Under the pieces are notes generated by a model that saw nothing but the letters and a program-made list of their open reading frames with translations, did not search any database and was not told the DNA's origin. Shown one piece after another: positions 48,195-57,300 of a DNA stretch of 64,000 nt. The position numbers and the translations under genes are program-made. How positions within the stretch are numbered: position 1 is the first letter of the stretch; every line of letters starts with the position of its first letter. This stretch comes from Rhizobium subbaraonis. GTDB taxonomy: Bacteria; Pseudomonadota; Alphaproteobacteria; Rhizobiales; Rhizobiaceae. The stretch spans positions 124,001-188,000 of the forward strand of contig NZ_OBQD01000008.1 in assembly GCF_900220975.1 (NCBI RefSeq). The letters are read 5' to 3'.

Positions 48195-49457
48195 ATGCAG
48201 GCGAGCAAGGCAAAGAGCGCGTCGCTCCTGTCGATCATGGCGATCGTCTTCTCGATGTGCGGTGTCGCAATCGGCAACGGCATCATGTTCGCCTACGTAC
48301 CCTTCGTCCTGTCGAAGACCGGAGACGCCGGCTGGGCGCCCGGAGCAGCCGTGACGGCGATCGCCTTCGGCGGCCTTCTCGGCTGCGTGCTTGCCGGCCC
48401 GCTCATCCGGCGGGTGGGTCATGCGCGCGCCTTTTCCTGCTCTCTTGCGCTTGTGATCCTGTCCGCAGTGCTGATCAGCCTTGGCGTGCATCCGATCGTC
48501 TGGATCGTTGCGCGCGGGCTGTACGGTACGGCCGGCAACATCAACTTCATCATTGCGCAGAGCTGGCTGAACCACGCCAGTGAAAACAGCTGGCGCGGCA
48601 AGGCCATGTCGTTTTTCTACATGGCCTACGTCATTTTCCTGGGGCTCGGCGCGTGGCTGTTCGGGCAGATGCCGGCCGGCGGGAACATCGCCCCCATCGC
48701 AACGATCTTCTTCACCGCGGTGGCGCTGCTGCCGATCGGGCTGACCCGCCTTGCCAATCCGCCGCCGCCCGCCAAGGCCAGCCCCGACATAAGGAAGGCA
48801 TGGCGCAATTCGCCGGTGGCCTTCGTCGGCGTTCTCGCCGCCGGCGGGCTCTCGATGGTCGTGCAGGGTTTCACGCCCATCTATGCCGCTGCCAACGACG
48901 TCAGCCAGCAGGACATCGCCGCGCTGATGTTCGGCATGCAGTTCGGGCTGTTCTTCGTGCAGTATCCGCTCGGCATGCTCTCGGATCGGCTAGACAGGCG
49001 GATTGTCCTGATCCTCACCTGCCTGCTGATCACGGCGACCGCGGTGGCCGCACTCGGGGTTACATTCTCCAACCTGATCCTGCTGATCGTCGTCTTCGCG
49101 ATCTGGGCCGGGACGGTGGAGAGCGTCTATTCGATCGCCAATGCCCACGCCAACGATCGCGCCGACCCGGCCGATTTCGTGCCGTTGGCGTCTACGCTTC
49201 TGGTCGCATGGTCCGTCTCGGCAACGCTCGTGCCGCTGCTGGTCACGCTGCTGACGCCGGTGCTCGGCGAGCAGACGTTCATCTATGCCGCCATGGCGGT
49301 TGCGATCGCCTACGGCGTCTTCGTGCTGGCCCGCCTGCGCAAGCGCGAGACCGTGCCTGTCGAGGAGCGGGAGGGATTCGAGCTGATGAGCGCGCAGGTT
49401 CCGAATGCCGGGGCGCTGGTGGAGGGGACACCGCACGCGACAGCCGAGAAGCGATAG
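48195..49457 (+). CDS. MFS transporter (YcaD/YfkF-like)
   Basis: 420 aa from ATG 48195 with AAGGGG upstream; longer starts would add an Arg-rich, non-membrane tail. Twelve membrane helices; motifs include GLLGCVLAGPLIRRVGHARA after helix 2, ARGLYGTAGNINFIIAQSWL in helix 4, and YPLGMLSDRLDRRIVL in loop 8-9. It belongs to the branch close to YcaD. Substrate unknown. It is divergent from the XRE-cupin regulator, which probably controls it. Confidence 0.82.
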   Translation: MQASKAKSASLLSIMAIVFSMCGVAIGNGIMFAYVPFVLSKTGDAGWAPGAAVTAIAFGGLLGCVLAGPLIRRVGHARAFSCSLALVILSAVLISLGVHPIVWIVARGLYGTAGNINFIIAQSWLNHASENSWRGKAMSFFYMAYVIFLGLGAWLFGQMPAGGNIAPIATIFFTAVALLPIGLTRLANPPPPAKASPDIRKAWRNSPVAFVGVLAAGGLSMVVQGFTPIYAAANDVSQQDIAALMFGMQFGLFFVQYPLGMLSDRLDRRIVLILTCLLITATAVAALGVTFSNLILLIVVFAIWAGTVESVYSIANAHANDRADPADFVPLASTLLVAWSVSATLVPLLVTLLTPVLGEQTFIYAAMAVAIAYGVFVLARLRKRETVPVEEREGFELMSAQVPNAGALVEGTPHATAEKR

Positions 49458-49482
49458 CGCAATTCTCCGTGATCAGGCCATC

Positions 49483-49502
49483 GGCGCCGCATGGGCGGCG
49501 CC
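49483..49502. terminator. GC-rich hairpin between convergent genes
   Basis: 8-bp stem GGCGCCGC / GCGGCGCC with loop ATGG, between the MFS gene and the convergent NTF2-like gene. There is no T-run, so it is only a terminator candidate. Confidence 0.5.
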
Positions 49503-49519
49503 GTCGGGCTCAAGCAGGT

Positions 49520-49921
49520 TCAGCCGGTAACCTGGGCGATCCAGTCGTTGAGGCTGTAGTAGTTGGTGACGCGGCTCACCTTGTCGCCCTTCACCTCGAA
49601 GAAGGCGCCGGCCGGCAGCTTGTAGGTCTGGCCCTTGGCTTCCGGCAGGCCCTCGTCGGTTGCGAGATAGGCGCCATTGACGATGAATTCGGCTGCGCCC
49701 CGGCTGCCGTCCTCGCTGGTCATGATCACCATGTCGGTCAGCTCTTCCTTGTAGCAGCGGTTCATGTGGGCCATGAACGTCGCGAAGGCCGCCTTGCCGA
49801 TCTGGCGTTCGCCCTGGTTGATGTCGTGCACCACGTTTTCGTCGAGTAGCGCCAGAAAGGCATCCATGTCCTGGCGGTTGAAGGCTTCGTAGTAGGCGCG
49901 GATGATCTCGGCGGCTTTCAT
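49520..49921 (-). CDS. NTF2-like (SnoaL/ketosteroid-isomerase-related) protein
   Basis: 133 aa with GGAGAG 5 bases before the ATG. The NTF2 fold is shown by IRAYYEAFNRQDMDAFLALLDENVVHDINQG, GRAAEF-like GAAEFIVNGAYLATDEG and the ending TNYYSLNDWIAQV. It matches the small family annotated ketosteroid isomerase-related. The enzyme activity, if any, is unknown. It is divergent from the acetyltransferase gene at 50002. Confidence 0.82.
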   Translation of the reverse strand: MKAAEIIRAYYEAFNRQDMDAFLALLDENVVHDINQGERQIGKAAFATFMAHMNRCYKEELTDMVIMTSEDGSRGAAEFIVNGAYLATDEGLPEAKGQTYKLPAGAFFEVKGDKVSRVTNYYSLNDWIAQVTG

Positions 49922-50001
49922 GATTCTCTCCTTGAACGGGGCATGCTTGCTGAACTGGACGGTCGATGTATAACCAAGCCGGCGTCACGTGGAAATGCTG
50001 A

Positions 50002-50601
50002 ATGACCCTTGAAATCAAATCGTTTTCGGGTGCCGAAGCGGCGCCTTATTTTGAAGATCTCGCGCGGCTGAGGATCTCCGTCTTCAGGGATTTTCCCTAT
50101 CTTTACGACGGCGATCTCGCCTATGAGCGAACATATCTGGCCACATATGCGAAATCCGAGGGATCGGTCTTCGTTCTCGCCTTCGACGGTGACAGCGTGG
50201 TGGGGGCTGCGACCGGAACGCCGATGGCGGCGGAGACCGGGGAGGTGCAGGCGCCATTCGTCGCCTCCGGCCGCGATCCCGGCAATTATTTCTATTTCGG
50301 CGAAAGCGTCCTGCTGTCGGGATATCGCGGCCGCGGCGTCGGCGTGAAATTCTTCGAAGGCCGCGAGGCGCAGGCGAAAAGGCTGGGGCTGATGCTCTGC
50401 ACCTTCTGTGCCGTCGAGCGGCCCGCCGACCATCCGCGCCGACCTGCTGACTACGTTCCGCTCAACGGCTTCTGGCAGAAGCGCGGCTATCGCCATCACC
50501 CGGAACTGCGCACGACCTTCACCTGGCGCGATCTCGATGAGGCGCAGGAAAGCCCCAAGCCGCTGTCCTTCTGGATCCGCGACCTTCGCCACAATGACTG
50601 A
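50002..50601 (+). CDS. GNAT family N-acetyltransferase
   Basis: 199 aa. The acetyl-CoA loop lies in SGYRGRGVGVKFFEGREAQA, preceded by FYFGESVLL, and followed by the C-terminal NGFWQKRGYRHHPELRTTF segment. The long first helix LARLRISVFRDFPYLYDGD marks a subfamily often encoded next to carbon-nitrogen hydrolases in other genomes; no such gene is here. Substrate unknown. Confidence 0.83.
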   Translation: MTLEIKSFSGAEAAPYFEDLARLRISVFRDFPYLYDGDLAYERTYLATYAKSEGSVFVLAFDGDSVVGAATGTPMAAETGEVQAPFVASGRDPGNYFYFGESVLLSGYRGRGVGVKFFEGREAQAKRLGLMLCTFCAVERPADHPRRPADYVPLNGFWQKRGYRHHPELRTTFTWRDLDEAQESPKPLSFWIRDLRHND

Positions 50602-50688
50602 TGCCCGACCGGCGAAGGCGCAATAGCCTGAAAATACGGCGAACGGCCGGTTAATTTACCGCTTTGCGGGCGCAAGACGCACTGCTAT

Positions 50689-52521
50689 ATGGCGGCCATG
50701 AGCACCAATTCGTCGACGCCCCTTGACCATATCCGCAACTTCTCGATCGTGGCCCACATCGACCACGGAAAATCGACGCTGGCCGACCGGCTGATCCAGT
50801 CGACAGGCGGCCTCGCGGATCGGGAAATGTCCGAGCAGGTGCTCGACAACATGGAGATCGAGCGCGAGCGCGGCATCACCATCAAGGCCCAGACCGTGCG
50901 CCTGCACTACAAGGCCAAGGACGGCGAGACCTATGTGCTGAACCTGATCGACACCCCCGGCCACGTCGACTTCGCCTATGAAGTCTCGCGGTCCCTGTCG
51001 GCCTGCGAGGGCTCGCTGCTGGTCGTCGACGCCTCTCAGGGCGTGGAGGCGCAGACGCTCGCCAACGTCTATCAGGCGATCGACAACAACCACGAGCTCG
51101 TCACCGTCCTCAACAAGATCGACCTGCCGGCGGCCGAGCCCGACCGCATCAAGGACCAGATCGAGGAGGTGATCGGCATCGATGCGTCCGAAGCCGTGCT
51201 GATCTCCGCCAAGACCGGCCTCGGCATCCCCGACGTGCTCGAGGCGATCGTCCACAAGCTGCCGGCGCCCAAGAGCGAGGGTGGCGAAAAGGCGCCGCTG
51301 AAGGCGCTCCTGGTCGACAGCTGGTACGATACCTATCTCGGCGTCATGGTGCTGGTGCGCATCATCGAGGGCCGCCTTTCGAAGGGCCAGACGGTCCGCA
51401 TGATGGGCACGGACGCAAAATACACGGTCGAGCGCGTTGGCGTTCTGACGCCGAAGATGGTGGCTATGGATAGCCTCGGCCCGGGCGAGATCGGCTTCAT
51501 CACGGCGTCCATCAAGGAAGTGGCCGATACCCGCGTCGGCGATACCATCACCGAGGACAAGCGCCCGACGGCAAAGGCCTTGCCGGGCTTCAAGCCGGCC
51601 CAGCCGGTGGTCTTCTGCGGCCTTTTCCCGGTCGATGCGGCCGATTTCGAGGACCTGCGCTCGGCGATGGGCAAGCTGCGCCTCAACGACGCCTCGTTCT
51701 CCTTCGAAATGGAAAGCTCGGCAGCGCTCGGCTTCGGCTTCCGCTGCGGCTTCCTCGGCCTTCTGCATCTGGAGATCATCCAGGAACGGCTGGAGCGCGA
51801 ATTCGATCTCGACCTGATCGCGACGGCGCCCTCGGTCGTCTACAAGCTGTTCATGACCGACGGCTCGGAGCGCGAGCTGCACAATCCGGCCGACATGCCG
51901 GACGTCGTCAAGATTTCCGAGATCCACGAGCCGTGGATCCGCGCGACGATCCTGACGCCCGACGATTATCTCGGTGGCATCCTGAAGCTGTGCCAGGATC
52001 GCCGCGGCATCCAGATCGAGCTGACCTATGTCGGCACGCGCGCGATGATCACGTACGATCTGCCGCTCAACGAGGTGGTCTTCGACTTCTACGACCGGCT
52101 GAAGTCGATCTCCAAGGGCTATGCTTCCTTCGACTACCAGATCACCGACCACAAGGAAGGCAATCTGGTAAAGATGTCGATCCTCGTGAACGGCGAACCC
52201 GTCGATGCGTTGTCGATGATGGTGCACCGCATGGCGGCGGAAAAGCGCGGCCGCGAGATGTGCGAGAAGCTGAAGGAATTGATTCCGAAGCACATGTTCA
52301 AGATCCCGATCCAGGCCGCGATCGGCGGCAACGTGATTGCCCGCGAAACGATTTCCGCCCTGCGCAAGGATGTGACCGCCAAGTGCTACGGCGGCGACGC
52401 GACCCGCAAGCGCAAGCTGCTCGAAAAGCAGAAGGCCGGCAAGAAGCGCATGCGCCAGTTCGGCAAGGTGGAGATCCCGCAGGAAGCCTTCATCGCTGCG
52501 CTGAAGATGGGCGACGAGTGA
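50689..52521 (+). CDS. lepA: Elongation factor 4 (LepA)
   Basis: 610 aa GTPase. G1 is AHIDHGKST at 22-30, with the switch motif [18 protein letters not shown] and NKIDLP. The LepA-specific C-terminal domain (about 490-607, [20 protein letters not shown]) is complete. It acts on stalled or mistranslocated ribosomes. Start 50689 or, three codons later, 50698. The upstream region TTGCGG-N15-CTATAT could be a promoter giving a very short leader. Confidence 0.96.
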   Translation: MAAMSTNSSTPLDHIRNFSIVAHIDHGKSTLADRLIQSTGGLADREMSEQVLDNMEIERERGITIKAQTVRLHYKAKDGETYVLNLIDTPGHVDFAYEVSRSLSACEGSLLVVDASQGVEAQTLANVYQAIDNNHELVTVLNKIDLPAAEPDRIKDQIEEVIGIDASEAVLISAKTGLGIPDVLEAIVHKLPAPKSEGGEKAPLKALLVDSWYDTYLGVMVLVRIIEGRLSKGQTVRMMGTDAKYTVERVGVLTPKMVAMDSLGPGEIGFITASIKEVADTRVGDTITEDKRPTAKALPGFKPAQPVVFCGLFPVDAADFEDLRSAMGKLRLNDASFSFEMESSAALGFGFRCGFLGLLHLEIIQERLEREFDLDLIATAPSVVYKLFMTDGSERELHNPADMPDVVKISEIHEPWIRATILTPDDYLGGILKLCQDRRGIQIELTYVGTRAMITYDLPLNEVVFDFYDRLKSISKGYASFDYQITDHKEGNLVKMSILVNGEPVDALSMMVHRMAAEKRGREMCEKLKELIPKHMFKIPIQAAIGGNVIARETISALRKDVTAKCYGGDATRKRKLLEKQKAGKKRMRQFGKVEIPQEAFIAALKMGDE

Positions 52522-52760
52522 GCGAAGTCCTGAGCTGTAGGTCTCCTGCCGCCAAGGCCGCGTCGTTCTGTGCCTCGATGCAGGACCGATAGGCGAGGGG
52601 CCGTCGGATCGCCGGGTATCGGCGATCTGTGGGGCAGGGATAAGAGCGCCTGCCTGCGTGCCCCGAAGGGCTCAACGCCGCTGCCATCGTCTGGTTCCGG
52701 CTTCCAGCCGCTCTCGACCCGTTGCGGTTGTGGGCATGTCGTGTAGCGTCCGTATCCTGT

Positions 52761-53990
52761 TTGTTCAAACGGTCCATACCAGTCTTGATCGGTACTCGAG
52801 AACGCCTCGTCCTATATGCTCTTTTGACGTCACTGACCTCGCTCAGTATTGACGCGCTGCTGCCGGGGCTGCGGGACATCGGTGCGGAAGTCACGGCTGC
52901 CCCACCGCTTTCCACGCAGCACATCATAACCCTCTTCATCTTCGGCATGGCATTCGGCGAATTGCTCATGGGCCCCTTGTCCGATGCAGTTGGACGAAAA
53001 AGGGCTCTGCTGCTGGGCCTGGCGATCTACGTCGCAGGCACGATCATTGCCGGTCTGGCCGGAGGGCTGGAGACAGTCGTTCTCGGCCGGTTCCTTCAGG
53101 GCGTGGGCGTGGCCGGCCCGAAGATTGCGACACGTGCCATGATACGTGACCAGTTCGAAGGAGATGCCATGGCTCGCATCATGTCCTTCATGTTCACCCT
53201 CTTCATTCTGGTGCCCATGCTCGCTCCGAGCCTGGCTCAAGGGCTCATCTTCCTTGGGGGGTGGCGCAGTGTTTTTGCGGCCTATCTCGCAATCGCAGGA
53301 CTTCTTGGCCTCTGGCTGGTGGTTCGGCAGCCGGAAACCTTGCCTGTCGCAAGACGCATTCCCTTTCGACCTGCACTCCTGTTCCTCAATGGCTGCCGCA
53401 TCCTCTCCAATCGCCGCGTAACCCTCCTGATCGTGGCGACCGGATTGGTTTTCGGTGCGCAGCTCCTTTATCTCAGTACGGCGGCCGATCTCTTCTTTGA
53501 TGCATACGGCGTCAGGGAAACATTTCCCTTCTATTTCGCGCTGCTGGCTACGGGTATGGGGCTTGCGTCTTTCTTGAATGCCAGGCTCGTTCAACGCTTC
53601 GGCATGGAGGCAATGGCGCGTGCAGCCTTCACGGGGTTGGCATCCATCGCCCTTCTGATGATGCTGACATCCCTCTGCTATGGTGACCGCCTGCCATTCG
53701 CAGTGTTGATGACGTTCCTGTATGCGGTTTTCTTTGCCATCGGTGTGCTCTTCGGCAATTTGAATGCCATGGCCATGCAATCGCTGGGGGAGGTTGCCGG
53801 TTTTGGCGCTTCCTTGATCGCGTCAGTATCCAGCTTTGTCGCAACGCTGTTCGCCGTCGGTCTGGGCGCGCTCTATGACGGAACGGCGGTGAACCTCTCG
53901 ATGGGCTTTCTCGTTGCGGGCTTCGTTTCGCTTGTTCTGGCGGAAGTGGCGCTCCGAAGCGATGCGTCGCCGGTAAGCGCTGCTCGATAG
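52761..53990 (+). CDS. MFS drug-resistance transporter (Bcr/CflA-like)
   Basis: 409 aa from a TTG at 52761, chosen only because about 15 residues before helix 1 is normal for the family; no ATG and no ribosome-binding site is visible, and TTG 52722 is also possible. Twelve membrane helices with MGPLSDAVGRKRALLLGL (loop 2-3), RFLQGVGVAGPKIATRAMIRD (helix 4-5) and NLNAMAMQSLGEVAGFGASL (helix 11) identify the Bcr/CflA group. Its base composition looks slightly less GC-rich than its neighbours. It stands alone after lepA. Confidence 0.78.
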   Translation: MFKRSIPVLIGTRERLVLYALLTSLTSLSIDALLPGLRDIGAEVTAAPPLSTQHIITLFIFGMAFGELLMGPLSDAVGRKRALLLGLAIYVAGTIIAGLAGGLETVVLGRFLQGVGVAGPKIATRAMIRDQFEGDAMARIMSFMFTLFILVPMLAPSLAQGLIFLGGWRSVFAAYLAIAGLLGLWLVVRQPETLPVARRIPFRPALLFLNGCRILSNRRVTLLIVATGLVFGAQLLYLSTAADLFFDAYGVRETFPFYFALLATGMGLASFLNARLVQRFGMEAMARAAFTGLASIALLMMLTSLCYGDRLPFAVLMTFLYAVFFAIGVLFGNLNAMAMQSLGEVAGFGASLIASVSSFVATLFAVGLGALYDGTAVNLSMGFLVAGFVSLVLAEVALRSDASPVSAAR

Positions 53991-54095
53991 TCCGGCATTC
54001 AAGGTGACGGTCAGGGGTGCCGACAGCTGCCGATGCATGCGGTTGGCGCAACGCGGCCTTCCATTTCCTTGTTTAGATCCAGTGCCACGCCTGCC

Positions 54096-54587
54096 TTACT
54101 CCGTCCCCTCCCTCATCTCCTTGTGCCGCGCCTCGAACTCATGCCGCAGTGTCCGGCGTCCTTCGGCGGCCTTCGCGCGGCGCTTTTTGGTCTCCGTGTC
54201 GAGGACGAGCGCCGGCACGGCGGTCGGCTTGCCGTCGGCGTCGACGGCGACCATCGTGAAATAGCAGGAATTGGTATGCCGGCGCTCGCCGGTACGGATG
54301 TTCTCCGCCTCGACCCTTATGCCGATCTCCATGGAGGTCCGGCCGGCAAAGTTGACCGAGGCGCTGAAGGTGACGAGTTCGCCGACATGGATCGGCTGGC
54401 GGAAGACCACCTGGTCGACCGAGAGCGTCACCGCATATTGCTGCGAGAAGCGCGAGGCGCAGGAATAGGCAACCCGGTCGAGCAGGTTCAACAGCGCCCC
54501 GCCATGCACCTTGCCGGAGAAATTCGCCATGTCTGGCGTCATCAGCACCACCATTTCGAGCTGGCTTGGGTCGTGGGCGCGGTCCAT
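54096..54587 (-). CDS. Acyl-CoA thioesterase (YciA-like hotdog)
   Basis: 163 aa. A single hotdog domain with MTPDMANFSGKVHGGALLNL, including the catalytic Asp/Asn region of the YciA/ACOT subgroup, and RTSMEIGIRVEAENIRTGE. It hydrolyses short to medium acyl-CoA. The tail of about 35 residues is charged. It lies 329 bp downstream of the methylmalonyl-CoA mutase gene on the same strand; whether it is co-transcribed is unclear. Confidence 0.85.
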   Translation of the reverse strand: MDRAHDPSQLEMVVLMTPDMANFSGKVHGGALLNLLDRVAYSCASRFSQQYAVTLSVDQVVFRQPIHVGELVTFSASVNFAGRTSMEIGIRVEAENIRTGERRHTNSCYFTMVAVDADGKPTAVPALVLDTETKKRRAKAAEGRRTLRHEFEARHKEMREGTE

Positions 54588-54916
54588 GCGCGGTCCTTTC
54601 AGAAACGGGGTACGACAGCCGATCCGCGGACCGGGCGACCAAGCCTACAGTCCGCCCGCTGCAAGGAGAAGCGTGGGACCTGTCCATCCCCTGCGATTCG
54701 TTGGCAGCGATCGCCGGCGTAGACGCCCGATGCCCTCGCGCGGGACCGATTGACGCCATCCTCCCACTACCTCACAGGTCGCCGGTCGGGCGGCGCTGCT
54801 GCCGGCTCGCCCGTGCGACGCAGTTGATTATCCGGCTAATAAATTCGCTGGAACGTTCGACTCCTTCTCCGACGCGCCGTCGAGGTAATCTCCTTCCGAA
54901 CGACGCGTCCGGCGCC
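54588..54916. other. Intergenic region without a recognisable element
   Basis: 329 bp between the thioesterase and the methylmalonyl-CoA mutase gene, both on the minus strand. I see no gene, no T-tailed hairpin and no known repeat. Short open frames here have neither family motifs nor ribosome-binding sites. Confidence 0.5.
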
Positions 54917-57055
54917 TCAGACGTTGCGTCGCCGCCCTTCCAGAAGGTCCAGCACGGAGTTTGCCGCCTCGATGACGTTCGTTCCCGGGCCGAATACCGC
55001 AGCCACGCCGTGGTCATGCAAATACTGGTAGTCCTGCCGCGGAATGACGCCGCCGCAGACGACGATCACCTCGCCGCCGCCTTTCTTCTTCAGGTCCTCC
55101 ACCAGTTGAGGCAGCAGCGTCTTGTGGCCTGCAGCCAGTGAGGAGACACCGACGACATTGACGCGCTCCGCCAGCGCCAAGTCGGCTGCCTCTTCCGGCG
55201 TCTGGAACAGCGGGCCCGCAAGCACGTCGAAGCCGATGTCGCCGAAAGCCGATGCGATCACCTTGGCGCCGCGATCGTGCCCGTCCTGGCCGAGTTTGGC
55301 GACCATGATCTTCGGCTTGCGGCCGAGCTTGCTCTCGACGCCGGACATGCGCGACTTGAGAACCTCCAGTTCCGGCTCGTCACGATAGGCTTCGCCGTAG
55401 ACGTCCTTGATGACCTCAGGCGTCGCCGCATGGTCGCCGAAGGCCTGGCGCATGGCATCCGAAATCTCGCCGACGGTCGCCCGTTCGCGCGCGGCCTCGA
55501 CAGCGGCCGCCAGCAGGTTGCCCTTGCCGGAGCTAGCCGCCTCGGCGAGCCGGTCGAGCGCCGCCTTGACCTTGGCGCTGTCGCGCCGTCGCTTCGTCTC
55601 CTCGATGCGCCGGATCTGGGCAGCGCGCACCGCGCTGTTGTCGATCTCAAGGATGTCGATCGGCTGCTCGTTCTCGAGCCGATATTTGTTGACCCCGACG
55701 ATGACTTCTTCGCCCTTGTCGACCGCTGCCTGCCGCCGCGCTGCCGCTTCCTCGATCAGTCGCTTCGGCAGGCCATCGTTCACTGCCTTCGTCATGCCAC
55801 CAAGCGCCTCGACCTCGCTGATCAGCGCCCAGGCCTTCTCCGCCAGTTCGTTCGTCAAGCTCTCGACGTAGTAGGACCCGGCAAGGGGATCGACGACCTT
55901 GGTGACGCCAGTCTCGTGCTGCAGGATCAGCTGTGTGTTGCGGGCGATGCGGGCGGAAAACTCCGTCGGCAGCGCGATCGCCTCGTCGAAGGAATTGGTG
56001 TGCAGCGATTGCGTGCCGCCAAGAGCGGCCGACATCGCCTCGAAGGCGGTACGGACGATATTGTTGTAGGGGTCCTGCTCGGCCAGCGACACGCCGGAGG
56101 TCTGGCAGTGGGTGCGCAGCATCAGCGAGGAGGCCTTCTTCGGCTGGAACTCCTCCATGATGCGGGTCCAGAGAAGCCGGGCGGCGCGCAGCTTCGCCGC
56201 CTCCATGAAGAAATTCATGCCGATAGCGAAGAAAAACGACAGCCGACCGGCGAAGTCGTCGACGTCGAGCCCCTTGGCGAGTGCGGCGCGCGCATATTCG
56301 CGCCCGTCCGCCAGCGTGAAGGCCAGTTCCTGCACCAGCGTCGCGCCCGCCTCCTGCATGTGGTAGCCGGAGATGGAAATGGAGTTGAACTTCGGCATCT
56401 CCGTCGCCGTGTACGCGATGATGTCGGCGACGATCCGCATGGAGGGCTCGGGCGGATAGATATAGGTGTTGCGGACCATGAACTCCTTGAGGATGTCGTT
56501 CTGTATGGTCCCGGAAAGGGCGGCGCGGGAAACACCCTGTTCCTCCGCCGCCACGATGAAGTTCGCAAGGATCGGGATGACCGCGCCGTTCATCGTCATC
56601 GAAACGGACATCTGGTCGAGCGGAATACCGTCGAACAGGATCTTCATGTCCTCGACCGAATCGATCGCAACGCCTGCCTTGCCGACGTCGCCTTCCACGC
56701 GCGGATGGTCGCTGTCATAGCCACGGTGGGTGGCAAGGTCGAAGGCGACCGAAAGCCCCTTCTGTCCGGCGGCGAGGTTCCTTCGATAGAAGGCGTTGGA
56801 CTCCTCCGCCGTCGAGAAGCCGGCATACTGGCGGATCGTCCAGGGACGGCCGGCATACATCGTTGCCCGCGGTCCGCGCACGAACGGTGCGATGCCGGGC
56901 AGCGAAGCGAGATGACTTATGCCCTGAAGATCGTCCGCCGTGTAGAGCGGCTTGACGTCGATGCCCTCGGGCGTGTGCCAGGTCAGCGCATCGGCCGAAG
57001 CCTTCAGTTCGCGCTCGGCCAACGCCTGCCAGTCCTTGATTGTCTTCTCGGCCAT
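54917..57055 (-). CDS. scpA: Methylmalonyl-CoA mutase (single-chain, adenosylcobalamin dependent)
   Basis: 712 aa from ATG 57055 with CGGAG 8 bases upstream (bhbA in Sinorhizobium nomenclature). The N-terminal TIM-barrel catalytic domain has the [20 protein letters not shown] segment near residue 75 and [12 protein letters not shown]. The C-terminal B12-binding domain (about 580-712) has the DxHxxG motif GQDGHDRG with the cobalt-ligand His593. It converts methylmalonyl-CoA to succinyl-CoA. It is the end of the leftward pccB-hyp-pccA-mutase run, separated from pccA by a RIME-like element. Confidence 0.95.
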   Translation of the reverse strand: MAEKTIKDWQALAERELKASADALTWHTPEGIDVKPLYTADDLQGISHLASLPGIAPFVRGPRATMYAGRPWTIRQYAGFSTAEESNAFYRRNLAAGQKGLSVAFDLATHRGYDSDHPRVEGDVGKAGVAIDSVEDMKILFDGIPLDQMSVSMTMNGAVIPILANFIVAAEEQGVSRAALSGTIQNDILKEFMVRNTYIYPPEPSMRIVADIIAYTATEMPKFNSISISGYHMQEAGATLVQELAFTLADGREYARAALAKGLDVDDFAGRLSFFFAIGMNFFMEAAKLRAARLLWTRIMEEFQPKKASSLMLRTHCQTSGVSLAEQDPYNNIVRTAFEAMSAALGGTQSLHTNSFDEAIALPTEFSARIARNTQLILQHETGVTKVVDPLAGSYYVESLTNELAEKAWALISEVEALGGMTKAVNDGLPKRLIEEAAARRQAAVDKGEEVIVGVNKYRLENEQPIDILEIDNSAVRAAQIRRIEETKRRRDSAKVKAALDRLAEAASSGKGNLLAAAVEAARERATVGEISDAMRQAFGDHAATPEVIKDVYGEAYRDEPELEVLKSRMSGVESKLGRKPKIMVAKLGQDGHDRGAKVIASAFGDIGFDVLAGPLFQTPEEAADLALAERVNVVGVSSLAAGHKTLLPQLVEDLKKKGGGEVIVVCGGVIPRQDYQYLHDHGVAAVFGPGTNVIEAANSVLDLLEGRRRNV

Positions 57056-57105
57056 CGTTCCACTCCGATTCCAATCTCTCTGCAGCTGCGCCTCTGCCGG
57101 TGTCA

Positions 57106-57241
57106 GCCCCTCATTCCCCTCGGGACCTTCTCCCCGCAAGCGGGACGAAGGCGGCCTGCGGTATCGGCAACGCCCCTCCCTCTGCCGTCGGAGGCCATCC
57201 GCGTCCCCTCTCCGCGCTTGCAGGGGACTAGGGTGAGGGGC
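57106..57241. repeat. RIME-like rhizobial intergenic mosaic element
   Basis: The sequence starts GCCCCTCATTCCCCT and ends AGGGTGAGGGGC, near inverse complements. Internally it has CCTTCTCCCCGCAAGCGGGA and, on the other side, CTCTCCGCGCTTGCAGGGG. Such paired palindromes with CCCTCA termini are typical of the Rhizobium-specific intergenic mosaic elements (RIME). It separates pccA from the mutase gene by most of their 245-bp gap. Confidence 0.7.
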
Positions 57242-57300
57242 AAGTCCGGCGTGCGAAAGGTCATCCTGCCCGGGCGCCCCCAGGCCGCCATTCTACGCGC

